Shown: positions 34,634 through 43,242 of the stretch, piece by piece
Layout: each line of letters begins with the position of its first letter
Position numbering within the stretch: the stretch's first letter is position 1
NCBI GenBank assembly: GCA_031553775.1
Contig: JAVBLA010000003.1
Span: forward strand, 50,330 to 114,329
Source of the DNA: JAISFI01 sp031553775
Lineage (GTDB): Bacteria > Bacteroidota > Bacteroidia > Bacteroidales > Azobacteroidaceae
Length of the DNA: 64,000 nt
Reading direction: 5' to 3'
Notes under the pieces: generated by a model
What the model saw: only the letters and a program-made list of their open reading frames with translations
The model's database searches: none
Told to the model about the DNA's origin: nothing
Position numbers and translations under genes: made by a program

Positions 34634-34990
34634 ATGAATATAGAAGAATTGCGGGAATACTGCCTTTCAGTAAAAGATGCTACAGAAGATATGCCGTTTG
34701 AAGATGAATATCTTATTTTCAGGGTATTTAATAAATGGTTTGCCGTTATTCCTTTAAACGATCCGGATTTGAAAATATCTGTAAAATGTGATCCTGTACA
34801 AGCAATTGATTTGCGAGAACGTTATCAAAGTGTGGAGGCTGCCTGGCATTTTAATAAAAAATACTGGAATAGTATTTCTCTTAACCGCGAGATGGACGAT
34901 GAAACCGTGAAACTCTGGATCCGGCATTCAGTTTCTGAAGTGGTAAAGAAACTGCCTAAAAAAATACGACTGGAATATCTGGGCCAATAA
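34634..34990 (+). CDS. MmcQ/YjbR family protein
   Basis: The 118-residue protein matches the YjbR (DUF419) pattern end to end: an N-terminal helix MNIEELREYCLSVKDATEDM with PFEDEYLIFRVFNKWFAV, the central lysine strand LKISVKCDPVQAIDLRERY, then the WHFNKKYWNSISLN segment and the closing helix SVSEVVKKLPKK. The fold is a double-wing DNA-binding-like domain; the cellular role is not established. A strong terminator follows at 35047. The length is standard. Confidence 0.92.
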   Translation: MNIEELREYCLSVKDATEDMPFEDEYLIFRVFNKWFAVIPLNDPDLKISVKCDPVQAIDLRERYQSVEAAWHFNKKYWNSISLNREMDDETVKLWIRHSVSEVVKKLPKKIRLEYLGQ

Positions 34991-35046
34991 ATTTATGAAT
35001 AATCCGGATGATTTTTATTCGGAAGATAAGATACTGTTTGTAGAAA

Positions 35047-35077
35047 ATTAACCGGCCGGATTCCGGCCGGTTAACCC
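35047..35077 (+). terminator. Hairpin after the YjbR-like gene
   Basis: TTAACCGGCCGG pairs with CCGGCCGGTTAA almost perfectly around a 3-4 base loop. The T-run is weak, so it may act as a processing or stabilising hairpin as well. Confidence 0.65.
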
Positions 35078-35267
35078 GGAATGTAATTCTAAACGCTTCT
35101 CTGAAAATATTCCGGTAGTATACTCATGAAAATATAGATTTATTTTTGGAATAAAACCGGACAAAAGTACAAGGATAATAAGTATGAATCCTTATAAGAA
35201 TCCATAAACTTTTTAGCAATTCGTATAAAATATTTAGCCAATGAACAAAAAGCAGAAGAAAATGCTT

Positions 35268-36506
35268 CTAGAATAGTTTCTTTTTCTGATATTCCCTGAA
35301 TGTCATTCCGGTTTGTTGTTTAAAGGTCCGGCTGAAAGAAGATGTGTAGGAAAATCCGGAGCGTTCAGCAATCTCTTCCTGAGTTAAATTGGGCTGACTA
35401 TCCATCAGTTCCTGTGCATATTCAATCCGCTTCTGGTTGATTATATCGGAAAAAGTGCCCTGATATTCTTCGTTCAGCATCCTGGATATGTAAGTGCGGT
35501 TGGTCCGCATCAAACGGGCGACATCATCCATCCTCAGGTTGTTCTGCAGGTAGACTTTATTTTCGATAATGATTTCGTTAAATTCGTAGAGGAGTTCAGC
35601 TTGCTTCTTTTTGGCTTTATTCCTGAATTCATCTTCCGGACTTATCTCATTGGTGGGATAAATGTCTTCTTCTCTTAGTGCATACCCGTATTCGACTGCT
35701 TCCAGGTCACCTACTTCCAGGTCTTTTGCAAATTTATCAACAGTATATTTTAGCTGGTAGACGTTATATCCCATATAATAAAGCAGTATGCTCCAAAGTA
35801 ACATCAGTGGAGTTGTGAATATAGGATAGCCACTGTAAGCAAAGCGCCCCTTATAAGTAGTCAGGGCTAACAGGAGAATTAAGTAAAAACCTATCAATAT
35901 AGCAAGGTAATTTCCTACGGATTTATCTTCCAGGCTTGAGAAAAAATTCTTCAGGGATTTCCGGTAACGAATAAAATGAATCGTGGAATATACTAATATG
36001 AAAACAATCTGTGCCGATAAAAATATGCTGTATATATGGACACTGATCAGGTGTTGTATCTGGGAAACGGAATCGGTGAGGGTTACAAGTTTGCCTTTGA
36101 AACGGATAACTTCCTCTATATACGCAATTGCATTCGTACTTCCCATCAATGAGTAAAGAATAAGCATGTTGGAGCCGATGAGTAATGCCGGAGTCAACCA
36201 GATATAATCCCTCCATCCGAATGCTTTTTCGTTGACCAGTGATTTGAAACCGAGAAATAAAGTAGGAAGAAGTAACAGAGAGGTAAATGCTTCCAGCACA
36301 TCTAGTTTGTAAAATATTTTGTAGTTGACATTCCCGGAAAAGCTAATACTCCAAATGAGAGTACTAACAGACATGAGAAATGCAGTCACAATCCATATGT
36401 TTTGAGACCGGTTGTTCGTTTTCCTCTTCAAAAACAATGTAATTGCCCAAAATAGACATACAGAGCAGGGAAGCAGTAAAATAAGATGATAAAGGGTGTT
36501 CCCCAT
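35268..36506 (-). CDS. Membrane-anchored AraC-type transcriptional regulator
   Basis: The 412-residue protein has about seven membrane helices in residues 1-250 (for example YHLILLLPCSVCLFWAITLF and YLAILIGFYLILLLALT). A charged linker follows, then a C-terminal AraC helix-turn-helix domain (about 305-410, MDDVARLMRTNRTYISRML and IAERSGFSYTSSFSRTF). Regulators of this kind sense a signal in the membrane and bind DNA from there. It lies 101 bases from the TonB receptor gene and on the same strand, so it may control metal uptake, though that is only context. The promoter is at 36554. Confidence 0.9.
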   Translation of the reverse strand: MGNTLYHLILLLPCSVCLFWAITLFLKRKTNNRSQNIWIVTAFLMSVSTLIWSISFSGNVNYKIFYKLDVLEAFTSLLLLPTLFLGFKSLVNEKAFGWRDYIWLTPALLIGSNMLILYSLMGSTNAIAYIEEVIRFKGKLVTLTDSVSQIQHLISVHIYSIFLSAQIVFILVYSTIHFIRYRKSLKNFFSSLEDKSVGNYLAILIGFYLILLLALTTYKGRFAYSGYPIFTTPLMLLWSILLYYMGYNVYQLKYTVDKFAKDLEVGDLEAVEYGYALREEDIYPTNEISPEDEFRNKAKKKQAELLYEFNEIIIENKVYLQNNLRMDDVARLMRTNRTYISRMLNEEYQGTFSDIINQKRIEYAQELMDSQPNLTQEEIAERSGFSYTSSFSRTFKQQTGMTFREYQKKKLF

Positions 36507-36553
36507 TTTCAGTAATTTGAATCGATTTGTTCGAGTATTTTTGAATTGATTGC

Positions 36554-36561
36554 CAAATATA
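36554..36561 (-). promoter_or_regulatory. Promoter -7 element of the membrane AraC regulator
   Basis: Minus-strand TATATTTG, a perfect TAnnTTTG, 48 bases upstream of the ATG. Confidence 0.6.
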
Positions 36562-36606
36562 CTGAAAAAAGAGAAATAAGAACAACTATTTTTTAAAAAA
36601 ATGTTT

Positions 36607-38901
36607 TTACAAGAAAACTATTTTTAATCCTCCGAAATAACTCCGTGGATAAACCGGTCCGTATATGTATCCGGCATCCCGCTCTTTACCCTTATCGAAA
36701 TCTTTTTGGTAAGCATTGAACAGATTATATATGCCTGCATATATTTCTATACCGGTGCTTCCATTTAATTTAAATGTGTAGGATAGTTTGAAGTTGGCAT
36801 CGAAGAAATCCGGACTTTTTTCAATCTTATCTTTCGGTATATCCCCTGCGAAATGTTCAACGTACATAGATCCGGTGTAAGTTCCTGACAGAGAAACTGA
36901 AAATTTTTTCAAAGGCTTCGCTGTGCCGGTAAAATAACCGTATAGATCAGGAGACCGGAACATCTCTGTAACAAATGGAGCATCGGGATCATCGCTCCAT
37001 TTTTCCGGTTTTTTGTACTCACTCTGCTGAAGAGTAAGTCCGGCCTGTAGTTGATAATCCCTGCTTGGAGCCACTTTTAATTCGATATTCATCCCTTTCA
37101 CTATTGCACCTGAACCATTCCGTTTTTCCTGTATCTCATTTCCGTCTGCATTGGTTCCGGTTTTTTCCAATACGAAAACATCTTTCAGATCGGTGTAAAA
37201 AACTTCGGCCAGCAGATTGGTTTGTACCGATCCGAAAGTGTGGTATAAGTCGGCCGATGCACTGTAGCTTTTTGTGTGTTCCGGTTTCAGGTCAGGTGCC
37301 GATTCTATTAGCACTACAGTCCCTTTTACCGCCAGGATATGAAGATCTTCGGAAAATACCTGGGGAGCCCGGAAGCCTTCTGAATAGCTTAGACGCAATC
37401 CGATATCTTCAATGGGATTGTATCTGAAGTTCAGCCGGGGACTGAAAACCACGTCCTCTACCATATTGTGCTTGTCTAACCGTCCGCCTAACAAAATGCT
37501 CATTTTTTCGTTTTTCCACTCGTTTTGCAGGAAAAAGCTTCCGATGCGTGCGGTTTGGTCGGTAGAGCGGTGATAACCCGGGGCTTCATCGATCAAATGA
37601 TCGGTATTGTATTCGAATCCTCCGGCTAAAGAGGCCGGCATAAACCACAAGTGGTTAAAATCGTATGTGTAACAGGTTCCGGCATCGGCAGTCATATCTG
37701 TGGTTGATCCGTAGGCGTTGGGATCTTTCCCGGCTCCGTAATAACTGTCTCTTTCTGTATACTGTGCAGATCCGTAGATGCTGACTTTATGTTTGTAATT
37801 ACGGGAATATATATCGTATTTCAGACCTCCTCCATTGATGTTGTGTTCTGCCGCTTCTGCTACATCTGCCTCGTGTGGAGGAAGATTCAACAGGTTTCCT
37901 CCCCGGCGTTTCTCGGTTATATTATGATATTCCAATGTGATTTTAGAGTAGCTGTCCGGTTTGTAAAAGGCTCTGAATCCGGAAGTATTTCCTTTGAGTT
38001 CACAGATTTCCGTAAATCCGTCATTGTCATTGTCGTACGGATTTCTGTTTTTGATATTTGAAAAAAGGTAGAGGCCGCTCCGGTTGTTACTCCCGACAAT
38101 AGAAGCGCTCAGGCTCGTGTTGTTTTCTGCCGATTTTCCGCCGATCATGGTCAGATTATGAGCAACTGACCCTGTATTTGTAAGGGCTTCCCGGGTGATA
38201 ATATTGATTACGCCTCCGATGGCATTGGAGCCGTACAATGCGGATCCTCCGCCTCGCATTACTTCAACCCGTTCGATCATACCGGCAGGAATCTGCTCTA
38301 TCCCGTAAACACCGTTCAATGCGCTGATAATAGGGCGTCCGTCAATCAGCAATTGGGAATATTGTCCGTCCAGCCCATTGATCCGTACCTGTTGGAATCC
38401 ACAGTTCTGACAGTCATTTTCCACCCGTAATCCAGGAAGGAAGCATAAGCCTTCGGATAACATATTGGAGTTGGTCGATTCGAATACTAAAGGTGTCAAT
38501 ACATTCACAATGGCCGGTGCTTCTTTTCGCTTGGTTTCATTGCGGTTGGCCGAAACAACTACGGTACTCAGCTGCACGGCATCTTCTTTCATTTGAAGCG
38601 TAATGTCGCTTTTCGTTCCTTCTTTCAGAATAATTTCCTGTTCGGAAGAATGGTATCCTATCAGGGAAGCGATCAGCATATGTTTACCCGAAGGGAGTTG
38701 TGTCAAAAAGAAATGCCCTGACGCATCGGTAGAGGTTCCGATAGTAGTTCCTTTGATGCGGATGGTGGCATAAGGAAGATGGTCTCCTGTGGAAAAATCC
38801 ACAATATGTCCTGAAAGTTCGCATGTGCCTGCTACATTTCCGGCATATCCTGAAAGTCCGTACAAAATGAATATAAGTATGAAATATAGATTTTTTTTCA
38901 T
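36607..38901 (-). CDS. TonB-dependent outer-membrane receptor, probable metal or metallophore uptake
   Basis: The 764-residue protein begins with a signal peptide and a carboxypeptidase-regulatory-like domain (about 30-110, GHIVDFSTGDHLPYATIRIKG). The plug domain comes next (about 125-245, with NCGFQQVRINGLDGQYSQLL, IDGRP and GGGSALYGSNAIGGVINIITRE), then a 22-strand-type barrel ending FGGLKIVFL. No SusD partner is present, so it is not a SusCD polysaccharide system. The QNCGFQQVRINGL plug and the His-rich small protein upstream point to a metal or metal-chelate ligand; that is inference. Length is normal. Confidence 0.92.
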   Translation of the reverse strand: MKKNLYFILIFILYGLSGYAGNVAGTCELSGHIVDFSTGDHLPYATIRIKGTTIGTSTDASGHFFLTQLPSGKHMLIASLIGYHSSEQEIILKEGTKSDITLQMKEDAVQLSTVVVSANRNETKRKEAPAIVNVLTPLVFESTNSNMLSEGLCFLPGLRVENDCQNCGFQQVRINGLDGQYSQLLIDGRPIISALNGVYGIEQIPAGMIERVEVMRGGGSALYGSNAIGGVINIITREALTNTGSVAHNLTMIGGKSAENNTSLSASIVGSNNRSGLYLFSNIKNRNPYDNDNDGFTEICELKGNTSGFRAFYKPDSYSKITLEYHNITEKRRGGNLLNLPPHEADVAEAAEHNINGGGLKYDIYSRNYKHKVSIYGSAQYTERDSYYGAGKDPNAYGSTTDMTADAGTCYTYDFNHLWFMPASLAGGFEYNTDHLIDEAPGYHRSTDQTARIGSFFLQNEWKNEKMSILLGGRLDKHNMVEDVVFSPRLNFRYNPIEDIGLRLSYSEGFRAPQVFSEDLHILAVKGTVVLIESAPDLKPEHTKSYSASADLYHTFGSVQTNLLAEVFYTDLKDVFVLEKTGTNADGNEIQEKRNGSGAIVKGMNIELKVAPSRDYQLQAGLTLQQSEYKKPEKWSDDPDAPFVTEMFRSPDLYGYFTGTAKPLKKFSVSLSGTYTGSMYVEHFAGDIPKDKIEKSPDFFDANFKLSYTFKLNGSTGIEIYAGIYNLFNAYQKDFDKGKERDAGYIYGPVYPRSYFGGLKIVFL

Positions 38902-39052
38902 TGTTTATTTTGTATGTTGGTTTTATTGCACCGGCCAACACATCTGTCCTGACAAATGCGTAATCCTTCTGCCGGAATGTAAATTTCCGGGTGTTAATTT
39001 TTCGTATCCGTATAACAACGGAATAAATCAGTGATTTGAATAGATGAAAAAA

Positions 39053-39418
39053 TCAAGAAAAGCAAGGAGGACCTCTTAACCGGGTGTTTTGGAAATATTC
39101 GGACAAAAAGAGTTGCCCCTGTTCATTAATGTATTTTATCTGACAAATCCGTCCTTCAGGTTCTATACCTGCCGGTGACGTGTGTTCTGTAGAGATGTAA
39201 TGCGACAGGAAAGATATCAGTTGAAGTTCCGGTATACTATGTTTGTGCCCGGTTTCTCCGCCGCTTGCCTTTTTATATGGGTGGGAGTGAACGATCGTAA
39301 CTCCGTTAACAATATGTACATGGGAGAAAGAAGTAATGCAGCACAGATAAACTACAAATATTGCGGCCGGCAATAGTTTGAATTTTTTTGTTACTTGTAT
39401 AAAGGTCTTTTGCTCCAA
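39053..39418 (-). CDS. His-rich exported small protein upstream of the TonB receptor (TTG start)
   Basis: About 121 residues. A hydrophobic signal helix (PAAIFVVYLCCITSFS) is followed at once by His-rich sequence HVHIVNGVTIVHSHPY and then GHKHS, suggesting metal binding in the periplasm or outer membrane. The open frame reaches an ATG at 39523, but a promoter element TACCTTTG at 39493-39500 lies inside it, and an intergenic repeat runs up to 39420. The TTG at 39418 is therefore the best start. The gene is followed 152 bases later by the TonB receptor, probably in one transcript. I know no named function. Confidence 0.65.
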   Translation of the reverse strand: MEQKTFIQVTKKFKLLPAAIFVVYLCCITSFSHVHIVNGVTIVHSHPYKKASGGETGHKHSIPELQLISFLSHYISTEHTSPAGIEPEGRICQIKYINEQGQLFLSEYFQNTRLRGPPCFS

Positions 39419-39470
39419 GGTAATTGAAAATTGAAGATTGAAAAATGCTTTATTTTTAGTTTTCAACTTC
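39419..39470. repeat. Intergenic unit repeat, TTGAAAA type
   Basis: Units ATTGAAAATTGAAGATTGAA (39420-39445), with a short opposing TTTTCAACTTC arm, lie directly upstream of the TTG start of the His-rich gene. Confidence 0.5.
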
Positions 39471-39492
39471 TTTTTTTTGATAAAACAGGGTA

Positions 39493-39500
39493 CAAAGGTA
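39493..39500 (-). promoter_or_regulatory. Promoter -7 element of the His-rich gene and TonB receptor
   Basis: Minus-strand TACCTTTG fits TAnnTTTG. Its place inside the longer open frame favours the downstream TTG start at 39418. Confidence 0.55.
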
Positions 39501-39573
39501 AGTATATTCCTGTAGGCGTGCAATAAATTAAAGGTGTTATTTGGAAAAATTCTAAATATCTTTATCTAAATTA

Positions 39574-40329
39574 TTATGGAAGGATGAAAATATTTTCCGG
39601 ATAGTTTACCGAAACTAAAAATAAGGCATTTCCAGGAACGGATGTGCCAGCTTTACTCCGGTCTTTGGCTTCGATGATCCGGCAAAAATCGTCTGCAGAT
39701 ATTTTTCCACGTCCTACATCTAAGAGGGTGCCTACGATGGCCCTGACCATATTTCGCAGAAAACGGTCGGCTTGTATCGTAAATATATATTCGTTATTTA
39801 CATATTCCCATTGAGCATACATCATTTGACAGTTGTTGGTTTTGACATCGGTATGCAATTTGCTGAAGCTGGTAAAGTCGGTATAATCGAATAAGCGCGC
39901 AGCGGCATGGTTCATTTCATCCACATCAATTTTTCCATGTATTCTATGGGTATATTCATGCCTGAACGGGTCTTTTCGTGAGGAAAGGTAATATTTGTAG
40001 GTGCGTGAAATCGCATCGAAACGGGCATGCGCATTTTCAAGTACAGGGACTATCTGGGAAACAGCAATATCGGCAGGAAGTATCCGGTTGAGTTTTTCCA
40101 CCAGTTGAACCGGATCAAGATCACTTTCGTCCCAATCAAAATGGGCGGGCATCAGGGAGGCATGTACTCCGGCATCGGTCCTTCCGGCTCCCGTAACACT
40201 GATTTCTTTTCTTAATAAAGTACTTAGGGCTTTTTCCAGGGTTTCCTGTACGGAAATACCATTCGGCTGGATTTGCCATCCACAATAGTTTTTCCCGTTG
40301 TATGAAAGATAAATGAAAAAACGTTTCAT
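39574..40329 (-). CDS. truA: tRNA pseudouridine(38-40) synthase TruA
   Basis: The 251-residue protein starts MKRFFIYLSYNGKNYCGWQI, as TruA proteins do, and carries the catalytic Asp52 in GAGRTDAGVHA. Later RTYKYYLSSRKDP and the RNMVRAIVGTLLDVGRGKI stretch are diagnostic. It isomerises uridines 38-40 in the anticodon arm of tRNAs. The frame extends 14 codons upstream into the preceding gene; ATG 40329 lies 1 base past that gene's stop and is preferred. It is translationally coupled with the DUF5715 gene. Confidence 0.97.
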   Translation of the reverse strand: MKRFFIYLSYNGKNYCGWQIQPNGISVQETLEKALSTLLRKEISVTGAGRTDAGVHASLMPAHFDWDESDLDPVQLVEKLNRILPADIAVSQIVPVLENAHARFDAISRTYKYYLSSRKDPFRHEYTHRIHGKIDVDEMNHAAARLFDYTDFTSFSKLHTDVKTNNCQMMYAQWEYVNNEYIFTIQADRFLRNMVRAIVGTLLDVGRGKISADDFCRIIEAKDRSKAGTSVPGNALFLVSVNYPENIFILP

Positions 40330-40330
40330 T

Positions 40331-40975
40331 TTACCGGGCAGTGATATGGAAACATCCTTGTTTTTTTTCATGTTTGATGTAACAGGTGTTTTCTTTTTTC
40401 AGATCCCGTAACACCGAAGCTAATACCATTTTGAGTTGTTCAGGAGTCAGTGTCAGGGTATCTTTATTATCCGTTTTGATATATTTATTCCAGGCAATAT
40501 CGAAAGTGGTCCCATACAAATGAGCGGAATTTTGTGTGGAATTTACATTTTTCTTTCTCAGTTTTGTAATATCTTCTGATGTCCGTAAAATACTTGTAAT
40601 CCGTAATTTGTAACAGGGAGCATGCAGACTTTTCAGAGAATCGCAGAAATTTTCGCCTATCTTATTCAATAAGTCGGCTGCTTTAGGTACTAAAAAAGGA
40701 ATGGAATGTGTTAATTCTATTACTTCGTATGCATCTGTGGACGTAATTTCTTTTAGTTTTTTCTTGTGCTTTTCCGCTTCTTCCCTGGAGGCGACAGGTG
40801 TGACTCCTATACCCTGAGCTGCTTGCAGATGCAGGTCGTTCTTATCATTGAAATCACGGGTATAAGATCCTGTATAACGGATATTTTTAACTGGTTTGCG
40901 TTCTTCTTTACATGCGTTAATAGAGAAAAGGATTAAAAAAATCAGAAAACAGGAAGAAATGCGGCGAAATTTCAT
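40331..40975 (-). CDS. DUF5715 family lipoprotein, peptidase M15-like
   Basis: The 214-residue protein has a lipoprotein signal ending FSINAC. The C-terminal half shows the DUF5715 pattern, which recalls zinc M15/Hedgehog-type peptidases: SAHLYGTTFDIAW near residue 150 (His and Asp ligands) and GCFHIT at the end (third ligand). It may cut or bind peptidoglycan peptides in the periplasm; activity is not proven for the family. The partner truA starts 1 base after its stop. A TACTTTTG promoter lies at 41017-41024. Confidence 0.85.
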   Translation of the reverse strand: MKFRRISSCFLIFLILFSINACKEERKPVKNIRYTGSYTRDFNDKNDLHLQAAQGIGVTPVASREEAEKHKKKLKEITSTDAYEVIELTHSIPFLVPKAADLLNKIGENFCDSLKSLHAPCYKLRITSILRTSEDITKLRKKNVNSTQNSAHLYGTTFDIAWNKYIKTDNKDTLTLTPEQLKMVLASVLRDLKKENTCYIKHEKKQGCFHITAR

Positions 40976-41012
40976 TCGTATGCGTTTTTATAATAATAAT
41001 AATCGTTTTTTA

Positions 41013-41045
41013 TTTGCAAAAGTATGAATTATTCATGTACTTTTG
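41013..41045 (+). promoter_or_regulatory. Promoter of phoH
   Basis: TTTG at 41013-41016 and TACTTTTG at 41038-41045, separated by 21 bases, lie 25 bases before the phoH ATG. It is interleaved with the divergent promoter. Confidence 0.7.
41017..41024 (-). promoter_or_regulatory. Promoter -7 element of the DUF5715-truA unit
   Basis: Minus-strand TACTTTTG, 42 bases upstream of the ATG. It overlaps the divergent phoH promoter region. Confidence 0.55.
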
Positions 41046-41069
41046 TGAAAAACTAATCAGTATTTTTGA

Positions 41070-42014
41070 ATGATAGAACGCATCATCATTTTTGACAGTA
41101 TAGACCCTGTGGTTTTTTTCGGGATCAACAATACCAATATCCAGCTTATTAAGTCTCTGTATCCTAAATTGCGCATCGTTGCCCGCGGAAATGTAATGAA
41201 AGTGATCGGGGAAGAACCCGATCTGGAGTCTTTTGAAGCAAAGATCCGGGAAATGGAAAAATATTGTGTGGAATTCAACACACTGACAGAAGAAAATATC
41301 CTGGGGATAGTGAAAGGAAATGCTCCTGCGCCTATGCTGCAGGATAACCTCATTATTCACGGGATGAATGGCCGTGCGATTACGGCCCGGACTGAAAATC
41401 AACAGAAGTTAGTCAAGTCGTTCGATTCGAACGATTTGATTTTTGCAATCGGACCGGCAGGCTCGGGAAAAACGTATACTGCCATCGCTTTGGCTGTGAG
41501 GTCATTGAAAAATAAAGAAGTAAAAAAGATTATCCTGAGCCGTCCCGCAGTAGAGGCAGGAGAGAAGCTGGGATTTCTTCCGGGAGATACCAAAGACAAA
41601 CTTGATCCGTACCTGCAGCCGTTGTACGATGCTTTACAGGATATGATCCCTGCCGCTAAACTGAAAGATTACCTGGAAAATAATATCATACAGATTGCTC
41701 CGTTGGCTTTTATGCGCGGACGGACGCTGAACGATGCTGTGATCATTCTGGACGAAGCCCAGAAAACAACGATCCACCAGATTAAAATGTTCCTGACCCG
41801 TTTGGGCTTGAATGCCAAAATGATCGTTACGGGTGATATTACACAAATCGACCTACCCACCACTCAAAAATCCGGTTTGATCCATGCTATGACGGTATTA
41901 CAACGGGTGGAAGGAATCGGTAAAATCGAGTTTAACAAAAAAGATATTGTTCGACACAAGCTGGTAATGCGGATTGTGGAGGCATATGAGAAGTTTGAAA
42001 AAATTAAGAGTTAA
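41070..42014 (+). CDS. phoH: PhoH family ATPase
   Basis: The 314-residue protein has an N-terminal KH-like RNA-binding region (about 20-70) and a P-loop ATPase/helicase core. Walker A is G128PAGSGKT135 and Walker B is VIILDEAQ. Proteins of this group bind RNA and act in ribosome or RNA maintenance. The last codons and stop (KIKS, TAA) are formed by an intergenic repeat, so the C-terminus may vary between strains. A Nif3-like gene follows after that repeat. Confidence 0.96.
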   Translation: MIERIIIFDSIDPVVFFGINNTNIQLIKSLYPKLRIVARGNVMKVIGEEPDLESFEAKIREMEKYCVEFNTLTEENILGIVKGNAPAPMLQDNLIIHGMNGRAITARTENQQKLVKSFDSNDLIFAIGPAGSGKTYTAIALAVRSLKNKEVKKIILSRPAVEAGEKLGFLPGDTKDKLDPYLQPLYDALQDMIPAAKLKDYLENNIIQIAPLAFMRGRTLNDAVIILDEAQKTTIHQIKMFLTRLGLNAKMIVTGDITQIDLPTTQKSGLIHAMTVLQRVEGIGKIEFNKKDIVRHKLVMRIVEAYEKFEKIKS

Positions 42015-42140
42015 GAGTTGGATTTCTAATATCCGGATCGTTGTTCATTTACTCTAAATAGATAAAATGAATATTGAGTTTCTCCAAATAATCCTAATAT
42101 ATTCAACTCTTAATTCTTCATTCTTAATTCTTCATTCTTC
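42003..42140. repeat. Intergenic inverted unit repeat, TTAAGAG type
   Basis: The left arm at 42003-42020 (ATTAAGAGTTAAGAGTTG) overlaps the end of phoH; the right arm at 42102-42140 (TTAATTCTTCATTC units) runs up to the next ATG. Confidence 0.7.
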
Positions 42141-43238
42141 ATGAAAGTCAAAGATATAATTTCAGAAATAGAAAACTTCGCTCCCCTGGCTCTTCAGGAG
42201 AGTTTTGATAATTCCGGTCTTCAGGTGGGTGAGGTAAATGCATCTGTTACAGGCATCCTGCTTTGCCTGGATGTAACGGAAGAGGTAATTGATGAGGCGG
42301 TGGAGTTGGAGTGTAACCTGGTGATTTCCCATCATCCGTTACTTTTCAAGGGCTTGAAATCGCTTACTGGTGCTTCTTATGTGGAAAGGTCTGTGATGAA
42401 AGCCTGTAAGCATGGAATAACAATATATGCAGCGCATACGAACCTGGATAATGTAACCGGAGGCGTTAGTTACCGGATGGCGGAAAAATTGGGTTTGCAT
42501 AATATCAGGATCCTGAGTCCCCAGAAAAACTCCTTATTGAAACTGGTGGCATTTGTGCCTGACAAATCTGCCGAAAAGGTACGGAATGCTTTGTTTGCTG
42601 CCGGAGCCGGATCAATCGGGAATTATGATTCTTGTTCCTATAATGTGGCGGGAGAAGGAACTTTCCGTGCCGGTGAGTATACCCATCCTTTTTGTGGAGA
42701 GATAGGTGAATTACATGCGGAAAAAGAAACCAGGATAGAAATCATCCTGCCTGTTCACAAGAAGAATGCGGTAGTACGGGCCTTGTTGTTGACGCATCCT
42801 TACGAAGAACCTGCCTACGACCTGTATCCTCTGCTGAACGATTGGGCTCAGGCTGGATCCGGTGTTGTGGGCGAACTGCCCGGCGAAGAGGATGAACTTA
42901 ATTTTCTTCAGCGAACCAAAAATGTTTTCCATGCAGATTGTATCAAACATTCATCCCTATCAGGAAGAAAAATCAAAGAAGTGGCCATTTGTGGAGGCAG
43001 CGGCGCTTTTCTTATTCCTGATGCCATTCGTTACGGCGCCGATATTTTTATTACCGGAGAAGCCCGATATAATGACTTTTATGATGTGGAAAAAAAGATC
43101 TTACTGGCTGTTATCGGACATTATGAATCGGAAATATGCACAAAAGAGATATTTTTTGAGATAATTACGAAAAAAATACCTAACTTTGCCGTTCATTTTT
43201 CGAATGTAAATTCAAACCCCGTTAATTATTTAATATAA
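42141..43238 (+). CDS. Nif3-like dinuclear metal center protein
   Basis: The 365-residue protein has the NIF3/YbgI fold with metal-binding residues in LVISHHPLLFKG (near 70) and AAHTNLDNVTGG (near 100), and a second half with GADIFITGEARYNDF and VIGHYESE. An inserted middle domain (about 130-245) marks the longer form common in Bacteroidetes and Firmicutes. It is often annotated as a GTP cyclohydrolase I type 2 homologue, but the reaction is unsettled. The zinc-ribbon gene follows 4 bases after its stop. Confidence 0.95.
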   Translation: MKVKDIISEIENFAPLALQESFDNSGLQVGEVNASVTGILLCLDVTEEVIDEAVELECNLVISHHPLLFKGLKSLTGASYVERSVMKACKHGITIYAAHTNLDNVTGGVSYRMAEKLGLHNIRILSPQKNSLLKLVAFVPDKSAEKVRNALFAAGAGSIGNYDSCSYNVAGEGTFRAGEYTHPFCGEIGELHAEKETRIEIILPVHKKNAVVRALLLTHPYEEPAYDLYPLLNDWAQAGSGVVGELPGEEDELNFLQRTKNVFHADCIKHSSLSGRKIKEVAICGGSGAFLIPDAIRYGADIFITGEARYNDFYDVEKKILLAVIGHYESEICTKEIFFEIITKKIPNFAVHFSNVNSNPVNYLI

Positions 43239-43242
43239 CAAT

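Noticed and set aside
34995..35048. 17-codon open frame (MNNPDDFYSEDKILFVEN) after the YjbR-like gene
   Set aside because: Too short and without conserved features; its stop overlaps the hairpin, so it is most likely chance.
38902..39052. Possible cobalamin or metal riboswitch ahead of the TonB receptor
   Set aside because: I looked for a B12-box or a multi-stem leader and saw none; the gap is only 151 bases with no obvious long pairing.
39419..39523. ATG at 39523 as the start of the His-rich gene
   Set aside because: It lies upstream of the promoter element at 39493-39500 and would place an intergenic repeat inside the protein.
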